Below are positions 1-5,709 of a stretch of 7,973 nucleotides of DNA, one piece after another. The DNA comes from a candidate division LCP-89 bacterium (GTDB lineage Bacteria > Electryoneota > B3-LCP). Each line of letters begins with the position of its first letter. Positions within the stretch are counted from its first letter, which is position 1. Made by a program: the position numbers and the translations under genes. The notes beneath the pieces are model-generated. The model had not been told where the DNA came from and searched no databases. It saw nothing but the letters and a program-made list of their open reading frames with translations. The stretch covers positions 1 through 7,973 of the forward strand of contig JALGZU010000122.1 of NCBI GenBank assembly GCA_025774735.1, written 5' to 3'.

Positions 1-475
1 TGTACCCTTCTTCGCTGGCGATGGTTTTAATCCGTTCGTTAAGGCTTTTCATTAAGGCCTCGGCTGCTTCGGCGCCGTAGGCGTTGAGTAGAAAGGCTCG
101 GGTCATGTCGGACTCTTCGGCGAGGCGCGCTACTTCCTTATCCAGGCTGTGCCCCAGGGTGACGGCCGCCAGATAAAAACCGCTGCATCCCTCCATCCAG
201 GTGCCAAGCTTCCGGCTTCTGATGTGGAAACGCTCGCCGACCTCTATTGTCCCCGATCCATCATAACGGATGGGCCGGTATCCATAACATGCTCGCGGCA
301 CGCTCAGCTTCCGGCCAACCTCGATCGTCTCGGAGACCAGAGGTTGCATGCTCTCCGGGATGTCGGATCTCCCGGGCTTAAAGCCCATTCTGGAGTAGAC
401 ATGTTTCAGGTCTGGTTCGGCGTTTAGAGTTGCAATAATCGGCATGGCAAGGACAATGGAATAGGGGCGCTCCAT
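1..475 (-). CDS. B12-dependent methionine synthase reactivation-domain protein, stand-alone (partial, C-terminus off left edge)
   Basis: Reading leftwards from an ATG at 475-473 gives 158 codons with no stop before the window edge. Residues 95-158 resemble the middle of the MetH activation domain: an EGC(S)GF segment, then an A-V-T-L-G stretch (102-108; MetH has AVTGG), a helix LDKEVARL, and a helix ending in LNERIKTI. The AdoMet-binding RxxPGY motif normally follows and would lie beyond the edge. In E. coli this domain is the C-terminus of MetH. It binds AdoMet and reductively remethylates oxidised cob(II)alamin. Thermotoga TM0269 and clostridial proteins are known stand-alone versions, and here the region starts its own gene too. 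ATG 475 is the first in-frame start after a stop at 544-542, with a weak AGGGG 4 nt upstream; M11 is an alternative start. There is no signal peptide, so it is probably cytosolic. A metH lacking this domain may lie further left. A role in another corrinoid methyltransferase system is possible. Confidence 0.72.
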   Translation of the reverse strand, partial: MERPYSIVLAMPIIATLNAEPDLKHVYSRMGFKPGRSDIPESMQPLVSETIEVGRKLSVPRACYGYRPIRYDGSGTIEVGERFHIRSRKLGTWMEGCSGFYLAAVTLGHSLDKEVARLAEESDMTRAFLLNAYGAEAAEALMKSLNERIKTIASEEGY

Positions 476-656
476 GACGCCCCTGCTATATTCACGGAGT
501 TTGGGCTCTATTTGTTGGCTATAATGACTATTTGGGTTAATTTATAGCGATACGCGGCAAAAATCAAGCAATATTGACGTGAAAAGGAGTACAATCATTT
601 TTGGGCTGCAATTTTACTTTGATTTCGGAGTGACCGTCATTCACCGCGAGAACTAA

Positions 657-744
657 CGGGATCTCGACTCTCTAAGATCGCTTGTGTCAGGTCGGTCCCG
701 CAATCTGCAATCGTTCTTTGCGGGCAAAAACCCCGCACATTTTT
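657..744 (+). promoter_or_regulatory. Candidate attenuator-type leader with mutually exclusive stems
   Basis: Three pairings compete for shared bases. Stem A pairs 657-661 (CGGGA) with 696-700 (TCCCG), and can extend through 665-669 with 690-694. Stem B pairs 697-703 (CCCGCAA) with 718-724 (TTGCGGG). Stem C pairs 719-724 (TGCGGG) with 732-737 (CCCGCA) and is followed by a T-rich tract. B excludes both A and C, which is the anti-antiterminator/antiterminator/terminator logic of transcription attenuation. It would act on a transcript starting upstream and running into the ABC operon, but no strong upstream promoter is visible. The stems are short (5-7 bp), so chance complementarity in GC-rich sequence cannot be excluded. 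No known riboswitch class was recognised. Confidence 0.35.
719..744 (+). terminator. Possible intrinsic terminator ahead of the ABC promoter
   Basis: TGCGGG (719-724) and CCCGCA (732-737) form a perfect 6-bp GC-rich stem around the 7-nt loop CAAAAAC. After a 2-nt gap comes TTTTT (740-744), then a further T-rich stretch to 755. It could end a leader or small RNA read in the plus direction, or insulate the promoter just downstream. The stem is short and the T run does not abut it, so the call is tentative. Confidence 0.4.
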
Positions 745-745
745 C

Positions 746-774
746 TTGTCTTTTTGGCCGGGGTGTGGTATATT
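746..774 (+). promoter_or_regulatory. Probable sigma70-type promoter of the ABC operon
   Basis: TTGTCT (746-751, 4 of 6 matches to TTGACA) is followed after exactly 17 bp by TATATT (769-774, 5 of 6 matches to TATAAT). Transcription would begin near 780-782, giving a leader of about 52 nt before the ATPase start at 833. Spacing and position fit well. Its -35 overlaps the T-rich tail of the preceding terminator-like hairpin. Confidence 0.5.
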
Positions 775-797
775 TTTCCAAATTGCGAACTCAATAC

Positions 798-827
798 GCC
801 GATACCGGATTGTATCGGCAACCGGAG
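798..827 (+). promoter_or_regulatory. Leader hairpin with GGA in the loop plus a second GGA in the ribosome binding site (CsrA-site-like)
   Basis: GCCGATAC (798-805) and GTATCGGC (812-819) form a perfect 8-bp stem with the 6-nt loop CGGATT. The loop and flanks read UACCGGAUUGU, close to the CsrA/RsmA consensus RUACARGGAUGU. A second ACCGGA (821-826) overlaps the Shine-Dalgarno GGAG (824-827), which lies 5 nt before the ATG at 833. The two GGA motifs are 17 nt apart, close to the best spacing known for one CsrA dimer bridging two sites. The dyad could instead be a DNA operator just downstream of the transcription start. The hairpin is certain as sequence; the CsrA reading is inference. Confidence 0.45.
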
Positions 828-832
828 TACAG

Positions 833-1570
833 ATGATTAAGCTGGAAAACTTGACGAAACACTTTTCCAGGATTCGCGCTGTCGACGGCCTCGATCTGCA
901 CGTCAAAGAGGGTGAAATATATGGTTTCCTGGGGCCGAACGGTGCTGGTAAAACTACCACCATACGTCTGCTTACCGGCATTCTGCAGCCGACCTCCGGT
1001 CGTGTATTGATTGGTGGAGTGGACGTCGCGGAGCGGCCCCGCTACGCCAAGCAACAGATCGGCTACGTCCCGGATCAGCCCTACCTGTACGAACGTCTGT
1101 CGGGTCGCGAATTCATCGAATTCCAAGCCCAGTTGTTCCTGTTACGCCCCGACGTCTTCAATCCCCGGTTGGAGGAGTTGTCCCAACTGTTCTCTATGTA
1201 CGGCTGGCTGGACGAGCGAATTGAAAGTTACTCCCAGGGGATGCGCCAGAAGGTCGTCATGGCGGCGGCGCTGATCCACGAACCGAAACTGATCGTGCTC
1301 GATGAACCGCTGGTAGGATTGGATCCCCGTTCGTTGAAGGTCTTTAAAGATGTACTCAAACAGAAAGCTGCTTCGGGTACCACGATATTCTTCTCGACCC
1401 ACGCTCTCTATATTGCCCAGGAACTCTGTGAGCGCCTGGCGATCATCTCCAGAGGCCGCCTCGTCGCGGAAGGCACACTCGAGGAATTGAGAGAACGTGA
1501 AGATCTTGATCTGGAATCGACTTTTCTGCGCATTACCCAGAATTCTATACAGCCGGAAATGGGCGAATGA
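833..1570 (+). CDS. ABC exporter ATP-binding protein (ABC-2 type)
   Basis: This 245-residue ATPase hydrolyses ATP at the cytoplasmic face to drive the permease encoded next. All nucleotide-binding motifs are present: Walker A GPNGAGKTT (34-42), a Q-loop region around D81-Q82, the ABC signature YSQGMRQK (133-140), Walker B LIVLDEP (153-159), D-loop GLDP (162-165) and the switch histidine H190 in FFSTHAL. The wording IGYVPDQPYLYERLSGREF is typical of ABC-2 exporter ATPases rather than uptake systems, and no substrate-binding protein is encoded nearby. The ATG at 833 is chosen because GGAG sits 5 nt upstream and the product begins MIKLENLTKHF as in the family; a TTG at 746 would add 29 atypical residues. 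The stop overlaps the permease start (ATGA), implying coupled translation. The substrate cannot be predicted. Confidence 0.93.
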   Translation: MIKLENLTKHFSRIRAVDGLDLHVKEGEIYGFLGPNGAGKTTTIRLLTGILQPTSGRVLIGGVDVAERPRYAKQQIGYVPDQPYLYERLSGREFIEFQAQLFLLRPDVFNPRLEELSQLFSMYGWLDERIESYSQGMRQKVVMAAALIHEPKLIVLDEPLVGLDPRSLKVFKDVLKQKAASGTTIFFSTHALYIAQELCERLAIISRGRLVAEGTLEELREREDLDLESTFLRITQNSIQPEMGE

Positions 1571-3270
1571 TACTGGATTTGAGGCCGCTGCGAACGCTGC
1601 TCAATTTAAAACTTAAGGATCTGCTCGGGGCCCTGAAGGGGCTCACCGCTGCCCGGTTCCTGGGCTTCCTGCTCTCTTCGGCCGTCGCAGTGATGATCGC
1701 TTTCCTGATTTACCGGTTCGATCTGTTCGTCTTCTCATATCTGATGGGCGTCCCCGAACTGGGCCGGATGGTCATCGCCCGCTTCTTCGAACTGGCTTTC
1801 CTGCTCTTCTTCCTGGTCCTCATGATTTCCACGGCCCTGACGGCGCTTTCCATGCTCTACCGTCAGGATGAATTGTCCCTGCTCTTTTCGCTGCCTGTCT
1901 CCTATGCCACCATCTTCACGGTGAAATATATCGAGGTGATGGTGTACAGCTCCTGGGCGCTTGTGGCCTTGACCGTACCCTTCATTCTGTCCTACGCCGT
2001 TTACTTCGAAGTGCAGTGGTTGATGTACTTCACCCTCTTCGGCGGGCTGATGCTGCCCCTCATCTTAATTTCCGGATCCATCGGAATCGCGGCCGCGCTC
2101 CTGTTGCGCTGGCTCTTTGGAGGAGTATCCCGCCGCAGCCTCTTCAAGTGGGGCACTGCCGTTCTTCTGTTAATCGTTGTTTTGGTCTCAATCTTCACCC
2201 TGACAGGCGGTAAGGTGGGGGAGACCGGAATCGCCTATCTCTTCAATCTGATCGATGATGCCCAGAAATCCCAATCTTCGCTGTTCCCTCATAAGCTGAT
2301 ATCGAAGGGATTTCTGGCGATTCTCGAAGAGAGCTGGGAACAGTTGAGGCGCGTCGTCCTGACCATGCTGGGGCTGGCCGCCCTGATCGTTCTGCTGACC
2401 CTGGACCTGGGCAAAGCGGTTTACTACCGCAGCTGGCTGGCCGGAACTGATCTGGCGCCGACCCGGGGGCGCTCCTCGGCTCTATTCAAGTTTTCCTTCT
2501 GGAAGCTGGCGCGCTGGATTTCACCGATCTACAGGGCGCTTTTCCGTAAGGATATGCTGGAATTCCGTCGTTACCCCCTGCAGTGGGGTCAGGCTTTCCT
2601 CCTCCTCGGACTCTGGGCGATTTACATGGTCAACATCGTCACCCTGCGCCGCTTTTTCGACTTGGATGAGTACTTCTGGAAACTGCTCTTCTTTTATGCT
2701 AACTTCTGCTTCACCTGCTACTTTACCGCAGCGCTGGCGGGCCGGTTCGTCTTTCCTGTGGTCAGCCTGGAAGGCCGGGCTTTCTGGCTGCTTAAATCCG
2801 CGCCTATCGCCATGGAGAGCTTCCTCTGGTCGAAATTCTGGCAAGCCTTTCTGACTCTGGCGTTTCTGGCCGTGACCATGATCTCTGTCGGCAACCTCGT
2901 ACTGGAAGTCGATGCCGGGCTCTTTCAGGTCTCCCTGCTCTCTATCGTGATCGTGACCCTGTCGCTGACCTCCATCTCACTCGGCATGGGAGCCGTCTTC
3001 GCCAATTTCACCCAACGCAATCCCATGAAGATCGCCAACACCCCCGGAGGCATTCTCTGCATCTTCATCAGCCTCGTGTTCGTCGTCCTCTTGACCACCA
3101 TCTTCGCCTGGCCCACCTACCTCTACTACAAGTTCGCCACCTTCCAGGGTGTTTTCCCATTAAGCGAATGGACCACCTCCATCGTCATCTACATCGCCCT
3201 GGGAGTCGTCGCCACCCTGCTCCCACTGAAATTCGGCCTGAAAGCCCTGAACACAGATCTAAAAATCTGA
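1567..3270 (+). CDS. ABC exporter permease, putative duplicated ABC-2-like family
   Basis: This 567-residue polytopic membrane protein would form the channel for the upstream ATPase. Hydrophobic segments lie roughly at 30-50, 72-97, 120-146, 152-180, 196-213, 262-282, 341-360, 371-394, 426-446, 455-480, 495-515 and 537-555, about twelve in all. Typical ABC-2 permeases have about six and 250-400 residues. The two halves share landmarks at a constant offset of about 300 residues: a basic amphipathic segment (15-26 and 326-335), an acidic-residue/LL/S-x-P motif before a helix (101-121 and 402-424), and an S-I-x-x-G-x-x-A glycine-rich helix (171-178 and 470-477). This suggests one chain supplies both membrane halves. 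It resembles large putative ABC exporter permeases of unknown substrate. The ATG overlaps the ATPase stop by 4 bp, so the pair is an operon. Confidence 0.85.
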   Translation: MILDLRPLRTLLNLKLKDLLGALKGLTAARFLGFLLSSAVAVMIAFLIYRFDLFVFSYLMGVPELGRMVIARFFELAFLLFFLVLMISTALTALSMLYRQDELSLLFSLPVSYATIFTVKYIEVMVYSSWALVALTVPFILSYAVYFEVQWLMYFTLFGGLMLPLILISGSIGIAAALLLRWLFGGVSRRSLFKWGTAVLLLIVVLVSIFTLTGGKVGETGIAYLFNLIDDAQKSQSSLFPHKLISKGFLAILEESWEQLRRVVLTMLGLAALIVLLTLDLGKAVYYRSWLAGTDLAPTRGRSSALFKFSFWKLARWISPIYRALFRKDMLEFRRYPLQWGQAFLLLGLWAIYMVNIVTLRRFFDLDEYFWKLLFFYANFCFTCYFTAALAGRFVFPVVSLEGRAFWLLKSAPIAMESFLWSKFWQAFLTLAFLAVTMISVGNLVLEVDAGLFQVSLLSIVIVTLSLTSISLGMGAVFANFTQRNPMKIANTPGGILCIFISLVFVVLLTTIFAWPTYLYYKFATFQGVFPLSEWTTSIVIYIALGVVATLLPLKFGLKALNTDLKI

Positions 3271-3416
3271 TCTCCCCCAGCTCACAAAACAGATTTACCC
3301 CTCCGTGCTTGCTTTTCAAGCGCTGAAAAAGTATATTTAAAAATCCCGATATCATAAAGACAATACCGGTTTATCTAAATTGGATTCTTCTGATTTTAAT
3401 AACTCTCTAGCCTACC
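3271..3416. other. Intergenic region between the permease and purL
   Basis: This 146-bp AT-rich spacer holds the likely purL promoter. No clear intrinsic terminator for the ABC operon is visible. GTGCTTG (3305-3311) and CAAGCGC (3317-3323) form a 7-bp hairpin with one G-T pair, but it is followed by TGAAAAAG rather than a T run. Confidence 0.55.
3309..3337 (+). promoter_or_regulatory. Probable promoter of purL
   Basis: TTGCTT (3309-3314, 3 of 6 to consensus) and TATATT (3332-3337, 5 of 6) are separated by exactly 17 bp, in AT-rich sequence. Transcription would start near 3344, leaving a leader of about 73 nt. The inverted repeat 3305-3323 covers the -35 box and could be a repressor operator. 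No PurR-type consensus was recognised. Confidence 0.4.
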
Positions 3417-5660
3417 ATGCACCCTGATCCCCCCGTTACCTTAGAACTGGCCATCCAGCACGGCCTGAGCGAAGAAGAATACGACCGCATTCTGGAAATC
3501 CTGGGCCGCACGCCCACCTTCGCCGAACTGGGCGTCTTCTCCGTCATGTGGTCCGAACACTGCAGCTACAAGAATTCCATCTTTGAACTGAAAAAGCTCC
3601 CCCGTTCCGGTTCCCGCACGCTAAAGGAGGCTGGCGAAGAGAACGCCGGCCTGGTGGATATCGGTCACGGCTTTGCCGCCGCTTTTAAGATCGAATCGCA
3701 CAACCACCCCTGCGCCGTGGAGCCCTACCAGGGAGCCGCCACCGGCGTGGGCGGTATCATGCGCGACATCTTCACCATGGGCGCCCGTCCCATCGCCTCC
3801 CTCGATTCCCTCCACTTCGGGCCTCTGGAGATTCCCCGCAACCGCTTCCTGATGGACGGTGTCGTCCGCGGAGTGGGGGACTACGGCAACTGCCTGGGCA
3901 TCCCCACCATCGCCGGAGAAGTAATCTTCCACGACGGCTACAGCGCCAATCCCATCATCAACTGCATGGCCCTCGGCGTCGTCAGGAAGGACCGCACGGC
4001 TTCCGCCATAGCGGAGGGTGAAGGTAATCCCGTACTCATCTTCGGCTCCCGCACCGGCCGCGACGGCATCCACGGGGCGACTTTCGCTTCTGAAGAGATC
4101 AGCGATGAGAGCGAGAGCAAGCGATCATCCGTTCAGGTCGGAGATCCCTTCACGGAAAAACTGCTCCTGGAAGCGACCTTGGATCTGGTCCGGTCCGGAG
4201 TGCTCGTGGGCATCCAGGACATGGGTGCCGCTGGCATCACCTGTAGTTCCAGCGAAATGTCCGCGCACGGCAAGTCCGGCATCGACATCGATCTGGATAA
4301 GGTTCCCCTGCGGGAAGAGGGCATGACCGCCTACGAGATCCTGCTCTCCGAATCCCAGGAGAGAATGCTGGCGGTGGTCGAAAAAGGCAAGGAACGCCAC
4401 GCTGAGGAGATTCTGGAGCGATGGGAGCTGCTCTATTCCTGGATGGGTACGGTGACCGAAGATGGCAATATGCGGGTGACCTTCAAAGGCGAACAGGTCT
4501 GCGAAATCCCCGCCGAAACCCTGGTACTTGGTGGCGGCGCGCCGGTTTACCAGCGGGAATCGAAAAGACCAATCTACCTGGATGAGCTGAATAATGCTAA
4601 TCTTGATTGCTATCGCCAGGACAGGGATTGGAACGAGACCCTGATGAGTCTTCTGACGTCTCCTAACATCTGCGATAAAGCCTGGGTGACCCAGCAGTAC
4701 GATGCCACCGTGCGCACCAATACGATTGCCGGACCGGGCGGCGATGCGGCGGTCGTCTGGGTGAAGGATACCCCCATCGGTCTTGCGGTGACCACCGACT
4801 GCAATCCACGCTTTGTTTACCTGAATCCGAGGCGCGGAGCCGCACTGGCGGTGGCCGAAGCCGCTCGCAACGTCAGCTGTGTTGGCGCCGAGCCGATTGC
4901 CATCACCAACTGTCTGAACTTCGGCAATCCCTATAAACCCGAATCCTTCTACTTCTTTAAGGAAGCCGTCGCTGGCATGGGGGAAGCTTGCCGGGTCTTC
5001 GATACTCCCGTCACGGGCGGTAATGTATCTTTCTACAATGAAGCCGAAGATACCTCCATTCTGCCCACGCCCGTCATCGGGATGCTGGGGCTTTTAGAGG
5101 ATGTCGACGGGTCCGTTAAGCCACAATTTCAGCAATCCGGCGACCGGATCCTGTTACTGGGTAACACCCGTCCTGATCTGGGGGGTAGCGAATATCTGTA
5201 TCGCATTCATGGCGAACTACTCGGAGATGCACCGCAACTGGATCTGGAGCTTGAAAAGCGTACTCAGATGTGCTTGCGAAAGGCCATCGATAACGGTTGG
5301 GTTCGGTCGGCGCACGACTGCGCCGAAGGCGGCTTCGCCGCAGCCCTGGCTGAGTGTTGTCTCAAGAGCCGCTATGAGTTCCTCGGGGCTGACGTTGATA
5401 TGGATCTTCGTGACCTGACAGTAGCTGATCTCCTCTTCGCTGAAACCCCATCACGAATCATCATTTCCGCGCCGTCCCAACACGCGGCCGAAATACTGCA
5501 ACTGGCGCAATCCATGCAGGTTCCGGCTGAAGATATCGGAGAAGTGTCATCGGATCGGTTTGTCGTCGGTGAATGGATTGACCTGGCGCCGGATCGAATG
5601 CAGGACGCCTACTTTGAATCACTGCCGACGTTCTTTAAAACTGCTCAGGCTGCGGAATAA
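3417..5660 (+). CDS. purL: Phosphoribosylformylglycinamidine synthase, PurL subunit
   Basis: The cytosolic 747-residue enzyme carries out the fourth step of de novo purine synthesis: FGAR, ATP and ammonia (from glutamine) give FGAM. Its length matches the small PurL (about 740 in Bacillus), which works with separate PurS and PurQ; neither is encoded here. The order is typical: an N-terminal [11 protein letters not shown] segment (15-25), EHCSYK with the catalytic-region histidine (47-52), ESHNHP (93-98), the [12 protein letters not shown] ATP-site segment (106-117), [13 protein letters not shown] (209-221), [12 protein letters not shown] (242-253), QDMGAAG (267-273), then the second half-repeat with [11 protein letters not shown] (437-447), [10 protein letters not shown] (533-542) and [10 protein letters not shown] (631-640). 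All look intact. The ATG at 3417 fits the family N-terminus but has no recognisable Shine-Dalgarno sequence. Codon usage is strongly C-ending in the first 250-300 codons and mixed afterwards. Confidence 0.96.
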   Translation: MHPDPPVTLELAIQHGLSEEEYDRILEILGRTPTFAELGVFSVMWSEHCSYKNSIFELKKLPRSGSRTLKEAGEENAGLVDIGHGFAAAFKIESHNHPCAVEPYQGAATGVGGIMRDIFTMGARPIASLDSLHFGPLEIPRNRFLMDGVVRGVGDYGNCLGIPTIAGEVIFHDGYSANPIINCMALGVVRKDRTASAIAEGEGNPVLIFGSRTGRDGIHGATFASEEISDESESKRSSVQVGDPFTEKLLLEATLDLVRSGVLVGIQDMGAAGITCSSSEMSAHGKSGIDIDLDKVPLREEGMTAYEILLSESQERMLAVVEKGKERHAEEILERWELLYSWMGTVTEDGNMRVTFKGEQVCEIPAETLVLGGGAPVYQRESKRPIYLDELNNANLDCYRQDRDWNETLMSLLTSPNICDKAWVTQQYDATVRTNTIAGPGGDAAVVWVKDTPIGLAVTTDCNPRFVYLNPRRGAALAVAEAARNVSCVGAEPIAITNCLNFGNPYKPESFYFFKEAVAGMGEACRVFDTPVTGGNVSFYNEAEDTSILPTPVIGMLGLLEDVDGSVKPQFQQSGDRILLLGNTRPDLGGSEYLYRIHGELLGDAPQLDLELEKRTQMCLRKAIDNGWVRSAHDCAEGGFAAALAECCLKSRYEFLGADVDMDLRDLTVADLLFAETPSRIIISAPSQHAAEILQLAQSMQVPAEDIGEVSSDRFVVGEWIDLAPDRMQDAYFESLPTFFKTAQAAE

Positions 5661-5709
5661 GAATATCACTTCGTCCCTGCGTTTTAATCGCATGTAATTT
5701 CCCGGGACC

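Larger units (their letters stand above)
476..832. other. Divergent intergenic region between the reactivation-domain gene and the ABC operon
   Basis: This 357-bp stretch has no convincing gene. Its left third (about 500-600) is AT-rich and should hold the promoter of the minus-strand gene. The best candidate found is TTGCTT (571-566) with TATAAA (546-541), a 19-bp spacer, which is weak. A perfect TATAAT on the plus strand at 520-525 has no good -35 partner. The octamer TTTGGGCT occurs at 500-507 and 600-607, with TTTGGGTT at 531-538, but no function is supported. The right half holds the structured elements and promoter listed separately. No tRNA or known riboswitch consensus was recognised. 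Confidence 0.6.

Noticed and set aside
149..427. Plus-strand reading frame of 92 codons
   Set aside because: It lies antisense to the reactivation-domain gene, whose translation matches a known family; this frame shows no recognisable motifs and no ribosome site.
520..525. Perfect TATAAT on the plus strand
   Set aside because: No acceptable -35 element at 16-18 bp upstream; listed only as a possible origin for the attenuator transcript.
631..639. TGACCGTCA short palindrome
   Set aside because: Four-base arms only and a single copy; expected by chance.
746..832. TTG-initiated N-terminal extension of the ABC ATPase
   Set aside because: The added residues do not resemble the family, the segment contains the probable promoter and hairpin, and the ATG at 833 has a well-spaced GGAG.
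3305..3323. Hairpin after the permease as a terminator
   Set aside because: No T run follows, and it overlaps the probable purL -35 box.
3621..4073. 150-codon minus-strand frame inside purL
   Set aside because: Antisense shadow of a conserved purL region in GC-biased codons; the translation is low-complexity Ala/Val/Gly/Asp without motifs.
5678..5692. TGCG/CGCA hairpin between purL and the AsmA-like gene
   Set aside because: Four-base stem and no proper T tract; too weak for a terminator.
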